This document shows, in pieces, positions 44,347 to 56,825 of a DNA stretch of 64,000 bases. Origin of the DNA: Deinandra increscens subsp. villosa (Eukaryota > Streptophyta > Magnoliopsida > Asterales > Asteraceae); contig JBCNJP010000012.1 in assembly GCA_039602395.1 (NCBI GenBank), forward strand, positions 30,118,454 through 30,182,453. Direction: 5' to 3'. The translations under genes were made by a program, and so were the position numbers. Under the pieces are notes generated by a model that saw only the letters and a list, made by a program, of their open reading frames with translations, searched no databases and had not been told where the DNA came from. Position 1 is the first letter of the stretch, and each line of letters opens with the position of its first letter.

Positions 44347-46654
44347 TTGAAGTACAGGAGGACAGGGAGCTTGATGTTAAAGAAAGTCCTTCTGAACCCT
44401 GAGAATCCTAAAATCAAGGTGCTCGTAGGAGCAGGAATCCCGGTGAATGTTGAACAAAAACTAGTTCGACTACTAAAGGCCAGAACCTCAACTTTCGCCT
44501 GGAAGCACGAGGACATGATAGGTATCCCTAAACATGTTATTACTCACAAACTTGGTTTAGATCCTTCTTTCAGGCCTATACAGCAAAAAAGAAGAAAGTT
44601 CGCTCCATAAAAGAATATAATCATCCAGAAGGAAGTTGACAAGCTTCTCAAAACCAAGATGATTAGAGAAGTCAAATATCCTAAATGGCTAGCAAATGTG
44701 ATGGTGGTCTAGAAAAAGAATGGAAAGTGGAGAGTCTGTGTTGATTACACGGACTTAAATAAGGCATGTCCTAAGGATCCTTTCCCACATCCCCATATTG
44801 ATGAAATGGTGGATGCCACGACCGGCCACGAGATGCTCACTTTCATGGACGCCTCAGCAGGATTCCAGCAAATTCAGATGGAACCATGTGACAAGGAGCA
44901 TACGACATTTATGACTCCTACAGGTATCTATTGCTATACTGCTATGCCTTTTAGTCTAAGAAATGCAGGTGCTACCTACCAGAGGCTCGTCAATATGATG
45001 TTTAAAGAGTAACTGGGGGACACAATGGAAGTCTACATAGATGACATGGTGGTGAAATCCAAGAAAGCAGAAGATCATGTCAGGAATCTCCAAACTGCCT
45101 TTGACATCCTTGACAAGTATAACATGAAGCTCAACCCCTCCAAATGCCACTTCGGAGTGCGAGCTGGAAAATTCTTAGGATACATGGTTACCGAAAGAGG
45201 GATCGAAGCAAGTCCAGAGTAGATTAAAGCTATCTTGAATTTGAAACCCCCATCGAATGTAAAAGAGGTACAAAGGTTGACAGGAAGAATCGCAGCACTC
45301 TACAGGTTCATTTCGAGATCCTCAGAAAAAAGTAAGGATTTCTACGATATCCTGAGGAAAAATAAGAGATTCGAATGGACTGAGAAGCACGAAGAAGGCC
45401 TGAGATGCCTGAAAGACTACCTGTCAGCAGCCCCGTTGCTTATGAGACCTGAGGATGGGGAGCCGCTATATTTATATCTTGCCGTTTCCGGAAGCTCAGT
45501 CAGTGCAGTCCTGGTAAAAGACCATCAAAGTCAGCAGCATCCGGTATATTATGTAAGTAAAACTCTGCTAGACGCAGAGTCCAGGTATTCTCACATTGAA
45601 AAATTAATTCTAGCTCTTATAATGGCTTCCACTAAACTGATACATTATTTTGAAACTCATGTTATAATTGTGAAATCTAACTATCCTATTAAGGCAGTTC
45701 TCAGGAAGCCGGAAATGTCAGGTAGGATGGCTAAGTGGGCAGTCAAGTTGAGTGCCTACGATATCAAATATGAGCCAAGGACAGCAATCAAGTCCCAAGC
45801 CTTGGCTGACTTTGTGGCTGATTTCAGCAGCGACATAGAACCAGAAGTTGAGAAGGAAGTCCAGTAGCTTGAGAAACGCGAAAAAGACTGGATCCTTTAC
45901 ATCGATGGATCCTTAAATGTTAGAGGAACAGGACTGGGCATCCTGCTAAAATCGCCATAGGGGGACATAATACCATTATCCATATCTTGTGAGTTCTAGG
46001 CTACCAACAATGAAGCTGAATATGAAGCTTTGATTGCTGGGTTGCAATTGGCTAGAGATATGGGCATCCGGTGCATTCAAGTATTCGTTGATTCTCTTTT
46101 ATTAACTAACCTCTTTAATGGCTCCTATGCAGTTAGAGGGGAGAATCTAATCAAGTATCTTGATATTGTTAAAAAATTGTCTTTGTTTTTTGAAAGTTTT
46201 AACATCTCACAGGTGCCAAGAGAAGACAATTCAGAAGCCGATGCTTTAGCAAACCTGGCTTCATCTCTTAGGATCCCTGTGGATATCAGGATTCCTATCA
46301 CGCATATTCTGACGCCGGCAATAGCTCAACAGGAAGCTCACGCTATCAATAATAATGAGGAAGCAGATGTTGGGAGTCCCGAGGATATCTAGGAATCCTG
46401 GACCCATCCAATTATTAAATATCTTAAAAACGGGGAAATTCCTAAGGATGAAAATCCTAGGGCTTTTCGCGCCAAGGTAATACCTTACTTTATCTTAGAT
46501 AACATATATTGAAAATCTCTTGCAAGTGTCTACTTGAGGTGCTTAGAGAAGGCAGAAGCTCTTGAAGTGCTTGAAGACATTCATGGCGGAGATTGTGGTA
46601 ATCACACTGGGGGCAGAGCACTCTTCTCCAAGATTCTCATATTTGGTTACTATT
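44347..46654 (+). pseudogene. RT, RNase H and archaeal-type RNase H of element G (first copy)
   Basis: RT: STFAWKHEDM, ITHKLGLDPSFRP, WRVCVDYTDLNKACPKDPFP, GATYQRLVNMMF and YIDDMVVKS. RNase H: LYLAVSGSSVSAVL, YYVSKTLLDAESRYS. Archaeal-type RNase H: LYIDGSLNVRGTGLG, NNEAEYEALIAGLQ, VFVDSLLLTN, SEADALANLAS. In one frame from 44608 to 46512 there are nine stops and no indel: TAA 44608, TAG 44710, TAA 45010, TAG 45220, 45865, 45958, 45997, 46390 and TGA 46510. Three TAGs stand where F or H has a glutamine. All domain signatures are intact, so it died by point changes only. From 45088 on it is unit 1 of the tandem array. Confidence 0.9.
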
Positions 46655-49600
46655 CTCCAAACTGCCTTTGACATCCTTGACAAGTATAACATGAAGCTCA
46701 ACCCCTCCAAATGCCACTTCGGAGTGCGAGCTGGAAAATTCTTAGGATACATGGTTACCGAAAGAGGGATCGAAGCAAGTCCAGAGTAGATTAAAGCTAT
46801 CTTGAATTTGAAACCCCCATCGAATGTAAAAGAGGTACAAAGGTTGACAGGAAGAATCGCAGCACTCTACAGGTTCATTTCGAGATCCTCAGAAAAAAGT
46901 AAGGATTTCTACGATATCCTGAGGAAAAATAAGAGATTCGAATGGACTGAGAAGCACGAAGAAGGCCTGAGATGCCTGAAAGACTACCTGTCAGCAGCCC
47001 CGTTGCTTATGAGACCTGAGGATGGGGAGCCGCTATATTTATATCTTGCCGTTTCCGGAAGCTCAGTCAGTGCAGTCCTGGTAAAAGACCATCAAAGTCA
47101 GCAGCATCCGGTATATTATGTAAGTAAAACTCTGCTAGACGCAGAGTCCAGGTATTCTCACATTGAAAAATTAATTCTAGCTCTTATAATGGCTTCCACT
47201 AAACTGATACATTATTTTGAAACTCATGTTATAATTGTGAAATCTAACTATCCTATTAAGGCAGTTCTCAGGAAGCCGGAAATGTCAGGTAGGATGGCTA
47301 AGTGGGCAGTCAAGTTGAGTGCCTACGATATCAAATATGAGCCAAGGACAGCAATCAAGTCCCAAGCCTTGGCTGACTTTGTGGCTGATTTCAGCAGCGA
47401 CATAGAACCAGAAGTTGAGAAGGAAGTCCAGTAGCTTGAGAAACGCGAAAAAGACTGGATCCTTTACATCGATGGATCCTTAAATGTTAGAGGAACAGGA
47501 CTGGGCATCCTGCTAAAATCGCCATAGGGGGACATAATACCATTATCCATATCTTGTGAGTTCTAGGCTACCAACAATGAAGCTGAATATGAAGCTTTGA
47601 TTGCTGGGTTGCAATTGGCTAGAGATATGGGCATCCGGTGCATTCAAGTATTCGTTGATTCTCTTTTATTAACTAACCTCTTTAATGGCTCCTATGCAGT
47701 TAGAGGGGAGAATCTAATCAAGTATCTTGATATTGTTAAAAAATTGTCTTTGTTTTTTGAAAGTTTTAACATCTCACAGGTGCCAAGAGAAGACAATTCA
47801 GAAGCCGATGCTTTAGCAAACCTGGCTTCATCTCTTAGGATCCCTGTGGATATCAGGATTCCTATCACGCATATTCTGACGCCGGCAATAGCTCAACAGG
47901 AAGCTCACGCTATCAATAATAATGAGGAAGCAGATGTTGGGAGTCCCGAGGATATCTAGGAATCCTGGACCCATCCAATTATTAAATATCTTAAAAACGG
48001 GGAAATTCCTAAGGATGAAAATCCTAGGGCTTTTCGCGCCAAGGTAATACCTTACTTTATCTTAGATAACATATATTGAAAATCTCTTGCAAGTGTCTAC
48101 TTGAGGTGCTTAGAGAAGGCAGAAGCTCTTGAAGTGCTTGAAGACATTCATGGCGGAGATTGTGGTAATCACACTGGGGGCAGAGCACTCTTCTCCAAGA
48201 TTCTCATATTTGGTTACTATTCTCCAAACTGCCTTTGACATCCTTGACAAGTATAACATGAAGCTCAACCCCTCCAAATGCCACTTCGGAGTGCGAGCTG
48301 GAAAATTCTTAGGATACATGGTTACCGAAAGAGGGATCGAAGCAAGTCCAGAGTAGATTAAAGCTATCTTGAATTTGAAACCCCCATCGAATGTAAAAGA
48401 GGTACAAAGGTTGACAGGAAGAATCGCAGCACTCTACAGGTTCATTTCGAGATCCTCAGAAAAAAGTAAGGATTTCTACGATATCCTGAGGAAAAATAAG
48501 AGATTCGAATGGACTGAGAAGCACGGAGAAGGCCTGAGATGCCTGAAAGACTACCTGTCAGCAGCCCCGTTGCTTATGAGACCTGAGGATGGGGAGCCGC
48601 TATATTTATATCTTGCCGTTTCCGGAAGCTCAGTCAGTGCAGTCCTGGTAAAAGACCTTCAAAGTCAGCAGCATCCGGTATATTATGTAAGTAAAACTCT
48701 GCTAGACGCAGAGTCCAGGTATTCTCACATTGAAAAATTAATTCTAGCTCTTATAATGGCTTCCACTAAACTGATACATTATTTTGAAACTCATGTTATA
48801 ATTGTGAAATCTAACTATCCTATTAAGGCAGTTCTCAGGAAGCCGGAAATGTCAGGTAGGATGGCTAAGTGGGCAGTCAAGTTGAGTGCCTACGATATCA
48901 AATATGAGCCAAGGACAGCAATCAAGTCCCAAGCCTTGGCTGACTTTGTGGCTGATTTCAGCAGCGACATAGAACCAGAAGTTGAGAAGGAAGTCCAGTA
49001 GCTTGAGAAACGCGAAAAAGACTGGATCCTTTACATCGATGGATCCTTAAATGTTAGAGGAACAGGACTGGGCATCCTGCTAAAATCGCCATAGGGGGAC
49101 ATAATACCATTATCCATATCTTGTGAGTTCTAGGCTACCAACAATGAAGCTGAATATGAAGCTTTGATTGCTGGGTTGCAATTGGCTAGAGATATGGGCA
49201 TCCGGTGCATTCAAGTATTCGTTGATTCTCTTTTATTAACTAACCTCTTTAATGGCTCCTATGCAGTTAGAGGGGAGAATCTAATCAAGTATCTTGATAT
49301 TGTTAAAAAATTGTCTTTGTTTTTTGAAAGTTTTAACATCTCACAGGTGCCAAGAGAAGACAATTCAGAAGCCGATGCTTTAGCAAACCTGGCTTCATCT
49401 CTTAGGATCCCTGTGGATATCAGGATTCCTATCACGCATATTCTGACGCCGCCAATAGCTCAACAGGAAGCTCACGCTATCAATAATAATGAGGAAGCAG
49501 ATGTTGGGAGTCCCGAGGATATCTAGGAATCCTGGACCCATCCAATTATTAAATATCTTAAAAACGGGGAAATTCCTAAGGATGAAAATCCTAGGGCTTT

Positions 49601-52600
49601 TCGCGCCAAGGTAATACCTTACTTTATCTTAGATAACATATATTGAAAATCTCTTGCAAGTGTCTACTTGAGGTGCTTAGAGAAGGCAGAAGCTCTTGAA
49701 GTGCTTGAAGACATTCATGGCGGAGATTGTGGTAATCACACTGGGGGCAGAGCACTCTTCTCCAAGATTCTCATATTTGGTTACTATTCTCCAAACTGCC
49801 TTTGACATCCTTGACAAGTATAACATGAAGCTCAACCCCTCCAAATGCCACTTCGGAGTGCGAGCTGGAAAATTCTTAGGATACATGGTTACCGAAAGAG
49901 GGATCGAAGCAAGTCCAGAGTAGATTAAAGCTATCTTGAATTTGAAACCCCCATCGAATGTAAAAGAGGTACAAAGGTTGACAGGAAGAATCGCAGCACT
50001 CTACAGGTTCATTTCGAGATCCTCAGAAAAAAGTAAGGATTTCTACGATATCCTGAGGAAAAATAAGAGATTCGAATGGACTGAGAAGCACGAAGAAGGC
50101 CTGAGATGCCTGAAAGACTACCTGTCAGCAGCCCCGTTGCTTATGAGACCTGAGGATGGGGAGCCGCTATATTTATATCTTGCCGTTTCCGGAAGCTCAG
50201 TCAGTGCAGTCCTGGTAAAAGACCATCAAAGTCAGCAGCATCCGGTATATTATGTAAGTAAAACTCTGCTAGACGCAGAGTCCAGGTATTCTCACATTGA
50301 AAAATTAATTCTAGCTCTTATAATGGCTTCCACTAAACTGATACATTATTTTGAAACTCATGTTATAATTGTGAAATCTAACTATCCTATTAAGGCAGTT
50401 CTCAGGAAGCCGGAAATGTCAGGTAGGATGGCTAAGTGGGCAGTCAAGTTGAGTGCCTACGATATCAAATATGAGCCAAGGACAGCAATCAAGTCCCAAG
50501 CCTTGGCTGACTTTGTGGCTGATTTCAGCAGCGACATAGAACCAGAAGTTGAGAAGGAAGTCCAGTAGCTTGAGAAACGCGAAAAAGACTGGATCCTTTA
50601 CATCGATGGATCCTTAAATGTTAGAGGAACAGGACTGGGCATCCTGCTAAAATCGCCATAGGGGGACATAATACCATTATCCATATCTTGTGAGTTCTAG
50701 GCTACCAACAATGAAGCTGAATATGAAGCTTTGATTGCTGGGTTGCAATTGGCTAGAGATATGGGCATCCGGTGCATTCAAGTATTCGTTGATTCTCTTT
50801 TATTAACTAACCTCTTTAATGGCTCCTATGCAGTTAGAGGGGAGAATCTAATCAAGTATCTTGATATTGTTAAAAAATTGTCTTTGTTTTTTGAAAGTTT
50901 TAACATCTCACAGGTGCCAAGAGAAGACAATTCAGAAGCCGATGCTTTAGCAAACCTGGCTTCATCTCTTAGGATCCCTGTGGATATCAGGATTCCTATC
51001 ACGCATATTCTGACGCCGCCAATAGCTCAACAGGAAGCTCACGCTATCAATAATAATGAGGAAGCAGATGTTGGGAGTCCCGAGGATATCTAGGAATCCT
51101 GGACCCATCCAATTATTAAATATCTTAAAAACGGGGAAATTCCTAAGGATGAAAATCCTAGGGCTTTTCGCGCCAAGGTAATACCTTACTTTATCTTAGA
51201 TAACATATATTGAAAATCTCTTGCAAGTGTCTACTTGAGGTGCTTAGAGAAGGCAGAAGCTCTTGAAGTGCTTGAAGACATTCATGGCGGAGATTGTGGT
51301 AATCACACTGGGGGCAGAGCACTCTTCTCCAAGATTCTCATATTTGGTTACTATTCTCCAAACTGCCTTTGACATCCTTGACAAGTATAACATGAAGCTC
51401 AACCCCTCCAAATGCCACTTCGGAGTGCGAGCTGGAAAATTCTTAGGATACATGGTTACCGAAAGAGGGATCGAAGCAAGTCCAGAGTAGATTAAAGCTA
51501 TCTTGAATTTGAAACCCCCATCGAATGTAAAAGAGGTACAAAGGTTGACAGGAAGAATCGCAGCACTCTACAGGTTCATTTCGAGATCCTCAGAAAAAAG
51601 TAAGGATTTCTACGATATCCTGAGGAAAAATAAGAGATTCGAATGGACTGAGAAGCACGAAGAAGGCCTGAGATGCCTGAAAGACTACCTGTCAGCAGCC
51701 CCGTTGCTTATGAGACCTGAGGATGGGGAGCCGCTATATTTATATCTTGCCGTTTCCGGAAGCTCAGTCAGTGCAGTCCTGGTAAAAGACCATCAAAGTC
51801 AGCAGCATCCGGTATATTATGTAAGTAAAACTCTGCTAGACGCAGAGTCCAGGTATTCTCACATTGAAAAATTAATTCTAGCTCTTATAATGGCTTCCAC
51901 TAAACTGATACATTATTTTGAAACTCATGTTATAATTGTGAAATCTAACTATCCTATTAAGGCAGTTCTCAGGAAGCCGGAAATGTCAGGTAGGATGGCT
52001 AAGTGGGCAGTCAAGTTGAGTGCCTACGATATCAAATATGAGCCAAGGACAGCAATCAAGTCCCAAGCCTTGGCTGACTTTGTGGCTGATTTCAGCAGCG
52101 ACATAGAACCAGAAGTTGAGAAGGAAGTCCAGTAGCTTGAGAAACGCGAAAAAGACTGGATCCTTTACATCGATGGATCCTTAAATGTTAGAGGAACAGG
52201 ACTGGGCATCCTGCTAAAATCGCCATAGGGGGACATAATACCATTATCCATATCTTGTGAGTTCTAGGCTACCAACAATGAAGCTGAATATGAAGCTTTG
52301 ATTGCTGGGTTGCAATTGGCTAGAGATATGGGCATCCGGTGCATTCAAGTATTCGTTGATTCTCTTTTATTAACTAACCTCTTTAATGGCTCCTATGCAG
52401 TTAGAGGGGAGAATCTAATCAAGTATCTTGATATTGTTAAAAAATTGTCTTTGTTTTTTGAAAGTTTTAACATCTCACAGGTGCCAAGAGAAGACAATTC
52501 AGAAGCCGATGCTTTAGCAAACCTGGCTTCATCTCTTAGGATCCCTGTGGATATCAGGATTCCTATCACGCATATTCTGACGCCGGCAATAGCTCAACAG

Positions 52601-54489
52601 GAAGCTCACGCTATCAATAATAATGAGGAAGCAGATGTTGGGAGTCCCGAGGATATCTAGGAATCCTGGACCCATCCAATTATTAAATATCTTAAAAACG
52701 GGGAAATTCCTAAGGATGAAAATCCTAGGGCTTTTCGCGCCAAGGTAATACCTTACTTTATCTTAGATAACATATATTGAAAATCTCTTGCAAGTGTCTA
52801 CTTGAGGTGCTTAGAGAAGGCAGAAGCTCTTGAAGTGCTTGAAGACATTCATGGCGGAGATTGTGGTAATCACACTGGGGGCAGAGCACTCTTCTCCAAG
52901 ATTCTCATATTTGGTTACTATTCTCCAAACTGCCTTTGACATCCTTGACAAGTATAACATGAAGCTCAACCCCTCCAAATGCCACTTCGGAGTGCGAGCT
53001 GGAAAATTCTTAGGATACATGGTTACCGAAAGAGGGATCGAAGCAAGTCCAGAGTAGATTAAAGCTATCTTGAATTTGAAACCCCCATCGAATGTAAAAG
53101 AGGTACAAAGGTTGACAGGAAGAATCGCAGCACTCTACAGGTTCATTTCGAGATCCTCAGAAAAAAGTAAGGATTTCTACGATATCCTGAGGAAAAATAA
53201 GAGATTCGAATGGACTGAGAAGCACGAAGAAGGCCTGAGATGCCTGAAAGACTACCTGTCAGCAGCCCCGTTGCTTATGAGACCTGAGGATGGGGAGCCG
53301 CTATATTTATATCTTGCCGTTTCCGGAAGCTCAGTCAGTGCAGTCCTGGTAAAAGACCATCAAAGTCAGCAGCATCCGGTATATTATGTAAGTAAAACTC
53401 TGCTAGACGCAGAGTCCAGGTATTCTCACATTGAAAAATTAATTCTAGCTCTTATAATGGCTTCCACTAAACTGATACATTATTTTGAAACTCATGTTAT
53501 AATTGTGAAATCTAACTATCCTATTAAGGCAGTTCTCAGGAAGCCGGAAATGTCAGGTAGGATGGCTAAGTGGGCAGTCAAGTTGAGTGCCTACGATATC
53601 AAATATGAGCCAAGGACAGCAATCAAGTCCCAAGCCTTGGCTGACTTTGTGGCTGATTTCAGCAGCGACATAGAACCAGAAGTTGAGAAGGAAGTCCAGT
53701 AGCTTGAGAAACGCGAAAAAGACTGGATCCTTTACATCGATGGATCCTTAAATGTTAGAGGAACAGGACTGGGCATCCTGCTAAAATCGCCATAGGGGGA
53801 CATAATACCATTATCCATATCTTGTGAGTTCTAGGCTACCAACAATGAAGCTGAATATGAAGCTTTGATTGCTGGGTTGCAATTGGCTAGAGATATGGGC
53901 ATCCGGTGCATTCAAGTATTCGTTGATTCTCTTTTATTAACTAACCTCTTTAATGGCTCCTATGCAGTTAGAGGGGAGAATCTAATCAAGTATCTTGATA
54001 TTGTTAAAAAATTGTCTTTGTTTTTTGAAAGTTTTAACATCTCACAGGTGCCAAGAGAAGACAATTCAGAAGCCGATGCTTTAGCAAACCTGGCTTCATC
54101 TCTTAGGATCCCTGTGGATATCAGGATTCCTATCACGCATATTCTGACGCCGGCAATAGCTCAACAGGAAGCTCACGCTATCAATAATAATGAGGAAGCA
54201 GATGTTGGGAGTCCCGAGGATATCTAGGAATCCTGGACCCATCCAATTATTAAATATCTTAAAAACGGGGAAATTCCTAAGGATGAAAATCCTAGGGCTT
54301 TTCGCGCCAAGGTAATACCTTACTTTATCTTAGATAACATATATTGAAAATCTCTTGCAAGTGTCTACTTGAGGTGCTTAGAGAAGGCAGAAGCTCTTGA
54401 AGTGCTTGAAGACATTCATGGCGGAGATTGTGGTAATCACACTGGGGGCAGAGCACTCTTCTCCAAGATTCTCATATTTGGTTACTATT
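45088..54489 (+). repeat. Six-copy head-to-tail array of a 1567-bp pol segment
   Basis: Units: 45088-46654, 46655-48221, 48222-49788, 49789-51355, 51356-52922, 52923-54489; six times 1567 is exactly 9402 bp. Every junction joins ...GGTTACTATT to CTCCAAACTGCC, with a one-base overlap (T) between the two original ends. Each unit covers the RT C-terminal part, RNase H, archaeal-type RNase H and the first part of integrase. The units are almost identical; by eye I see only three variable sites: two only in unit 3 (near 48526 and 48658) and one (CCGGCA to CCGCCA) shared by units 3 and 4. All units carry the same stops. 1567 is not a multiple of three, so the array cannot be read through in frame. 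Confidence 0.97.
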
Positions 54490-55592
54490 GGCCTATAATG
54501 AAGAAGGACGCCATGAGCTTCTCACAAAAAATGCGATGTCTGCTAAAGGCACGACAATATTCTGCATCAACCAGCCGAGCATCTATACCCTATAGTATCC
54601 CCATGATTGTTCATGAAGTGGGGTATGGATATTGTAGGTAAGCTGCCCAAGGCTCCTGGAGGAAAAGTATGTATGCTTACAATGACAGACTATTTCTCCA
54701 AATGGATTGAAGCAGAAGCCTATGTGCAAGTGAGAGAGAAAGAAGTGATATCCTTCATCAAGAGAAACATTATTACCAGATTTGGGATTCCGACAGAAAT
54801 CATATGTGACAACGGCTCCCAGTTTATCGGCAAAAGAACAACAAATTTTTGTGCTAGTTGGGGCATAGCACAAAAATGATCACTTCAACACCTGTCCATC
54901 CCTAAGCTAACAAAAATGATCACTTCAACACCTGTCCATCCCCAAGCTAATGGGCAGGCAGAATCCAGTAATAAGATCATCATCAATAACCTCAAGAAGA
55001 AGTTGGGCTCCAAGAAAGGTAAATGGGCTGAGGAGCTACCTTTTGTTCTTTGGGCAGATAGGACAACACCCAAGAATGCTACCGGTCAAACTCCATTCTT
55101 GTTAGTATTTGGAGCTGAGGCCGTGATCCCCACGGAAATGGTGTTACCCACAGCTAGGGTCAGCCGTCAGGATCCTGAAACCAACAGCCAGACCTTGCTT
55201 CAGGATCTTGAAACAATGAGCTCAGAGATATGGCGAGAATCCGGATAGCATCCTATCAGCAGAGGGTAGTGAAATCTTATAACAGGAATACCAGGTTGAG
55301 AAGATTTCAAGTAGGGGACTTAGTGTTGAGAAAACCGTTTCAAAACACTACCAATCCAGCCGATGGGAAGTTGGCACCCAAGTGGGAAGGCCCGTATTTG
55401 ATAGACTCTAAAGAAGGAAAAGGGGTATATCGCTTGGTAAACATGGAAGGAGAACCCTACCAAGAGCCTGGAATGCCATACATCTCAAAGTTTATTTCAT
55501 GTAGGAATCCCACTGGAATCCTAGTAAAATCCCAAGGATCCTCACTACTCAAATATTACAAGGTACGTATACTAGTCCAATTTCGATACTAA
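54490..55592 (+). pseudogene. Integrase of element G
   Basis: It continues the last array unit: IHGGDCGNHTGGRALFSKIL (upstream, in unit 6), then YYWPIMKKDAMSF. After a frame change near 54600 the catalytic core reads KWGMDIVGKLPKAPGG, MTDYFSKWIEAEA, CDNGSQFIGKRT (54607-54879). A 40-bp tandem duplication (54871-54910 and 54911-54950) shifts the frame; the core resumes at 54916 with STPVHPQANGQAESSNK. Another shift near 55235 leads to the C-terminal part YNRNTRLRRFQVGDLVLRK and KLAPKWEGPYLIDS (55230-55592). The D, D and E positions are present. Confidence 0.9.
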
Positions 55593-56825
55593 CTCTATTA
55601 TTTTTATCACATGATATTGACTTAAGCATCGGAGTGGTGTTAGCATCGGAGTGGTGTTAGCTAAGCTAATACCCACCCCTCACCAAGTGTTGAGTGTTTT
55701 GCAGATTTCGAGAATCCTAAATATTTTGGGTATATCCCTAGTTAGAGGTTGGCCACCTCTCCTACGATTAAGGTATACTGAATGCCTTCTAAGGTTTGAG
55801 AGGCTGACTCCTCTCCTAAGTTTGGGTAATCGCCAGTAGCGCACGACCCTCGCCAGGAGCGCATGTTGTCCACCAGTATGCTTAAGATGGCCGGACCAGT
55901 CCATCCCAGGGGTGGCTGACAATCTTGTCATTGTAGGCTGCTGGGCGGATTCTCAAGGTTTATAACACTGACGTGTTATCTAAGTTTTTGACATATTCGT
56001 GTCACTTACGAATGGGATTGACCCCAGTTTTGGCTTAGTCCCAAGTTTATCGGGCTTGACCCTAGTTTTGGCTTAGTCCCAAGTTTTTGGGCTTGAACCC
56101 AGTTTTGGCTTAGTCCCAAGTTTATCGGGCTTGACCCTAATTTGGCTTAGTCCCAAGTTTATCGGGCTTGACCCCAGTTTTGGCTTAGTCCCAAGAACCC
56201 TGGGTTTAACCCCAACTTATTTCTAAATTCGCCATCTTGTTCCCAGAAGGATTTGCTTCGGCCGGAGGCCAAGAAGCTTATTATATTTGTTTCAGGTTCC
56301 CGAGGAAGTTGAGACAATTCAAGACAAGTGTTCTCAGGATTCCTACCAGGATCCCAAATAAGATGAATGAAGAAATGGCAGTTTGAATCGAGGAGTCGAC
56401 TAAGGTAAAATTCGAAGGTCATGTAACTTAAGTTTTTATTATTTTGGAACATAACTTATTCAACTGTTTGAATCTTAAACTATTTCCCAGTATACAAGTC
56501 TTTTTTAAGATTCTTAATAAATTTTATAATTGATCCTATCTACAAGATTTAATTGCAAAACACAGCTTGAGAAGCCAAAAGATAATCATATTAACATACA
56601 CAAAGGGTTTTGAGCTTCCCAAGTTTCGTCCTAAAAACCTCAGGATCCCTTCGCTTGAGAAGCTCAGAGGTCAAAATTTTGTTTTTTAGGAATCCTCGTT
56701 TCGTCTTGTAAACACAAGATCCCTCCACCAGGATCCCTACCATTGTTTGTTGTTTGTTACTTGTTCCTTACAGGAACCACAAAGACATTTTTAACAAAAA
56801 AAACCATCAAACTACAAAAGTGGGC
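55593..56825 (+). other. 3' non-coding region of element G
   Basis: About 1.2 kb between the integrase and the antisense gene. It contains a tandem pair GCATCGGAGTGGTGTTA (55628-55661), a block around 55838-55922 that resembles, reverse-complemented, 62190-62300 of H, and the minisatellite below. Confidence 0.65.
56019..56199. repeat. Minisatellite, about five units of 37-38 bp
   Basis: The unit is TTGACCCCAGTTTTGGCTTA followed by GTCCCAAGTTTATCGGGC. Units differ by one to three bases. Related reverse-complement stretches occur in H at about 61930-61970 and 62055-62090, spaced instead of tandem. Confidence 0.88.

Noticed and set aside
46802..54227. Repeated ORFs of 210 and 120 codons in the tandem array as a multigene family
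   Set aside because: They are fragments of a dead pol between shared stop codons, repeated because the DNA is duplicated; there is no start context or promoter per unit.
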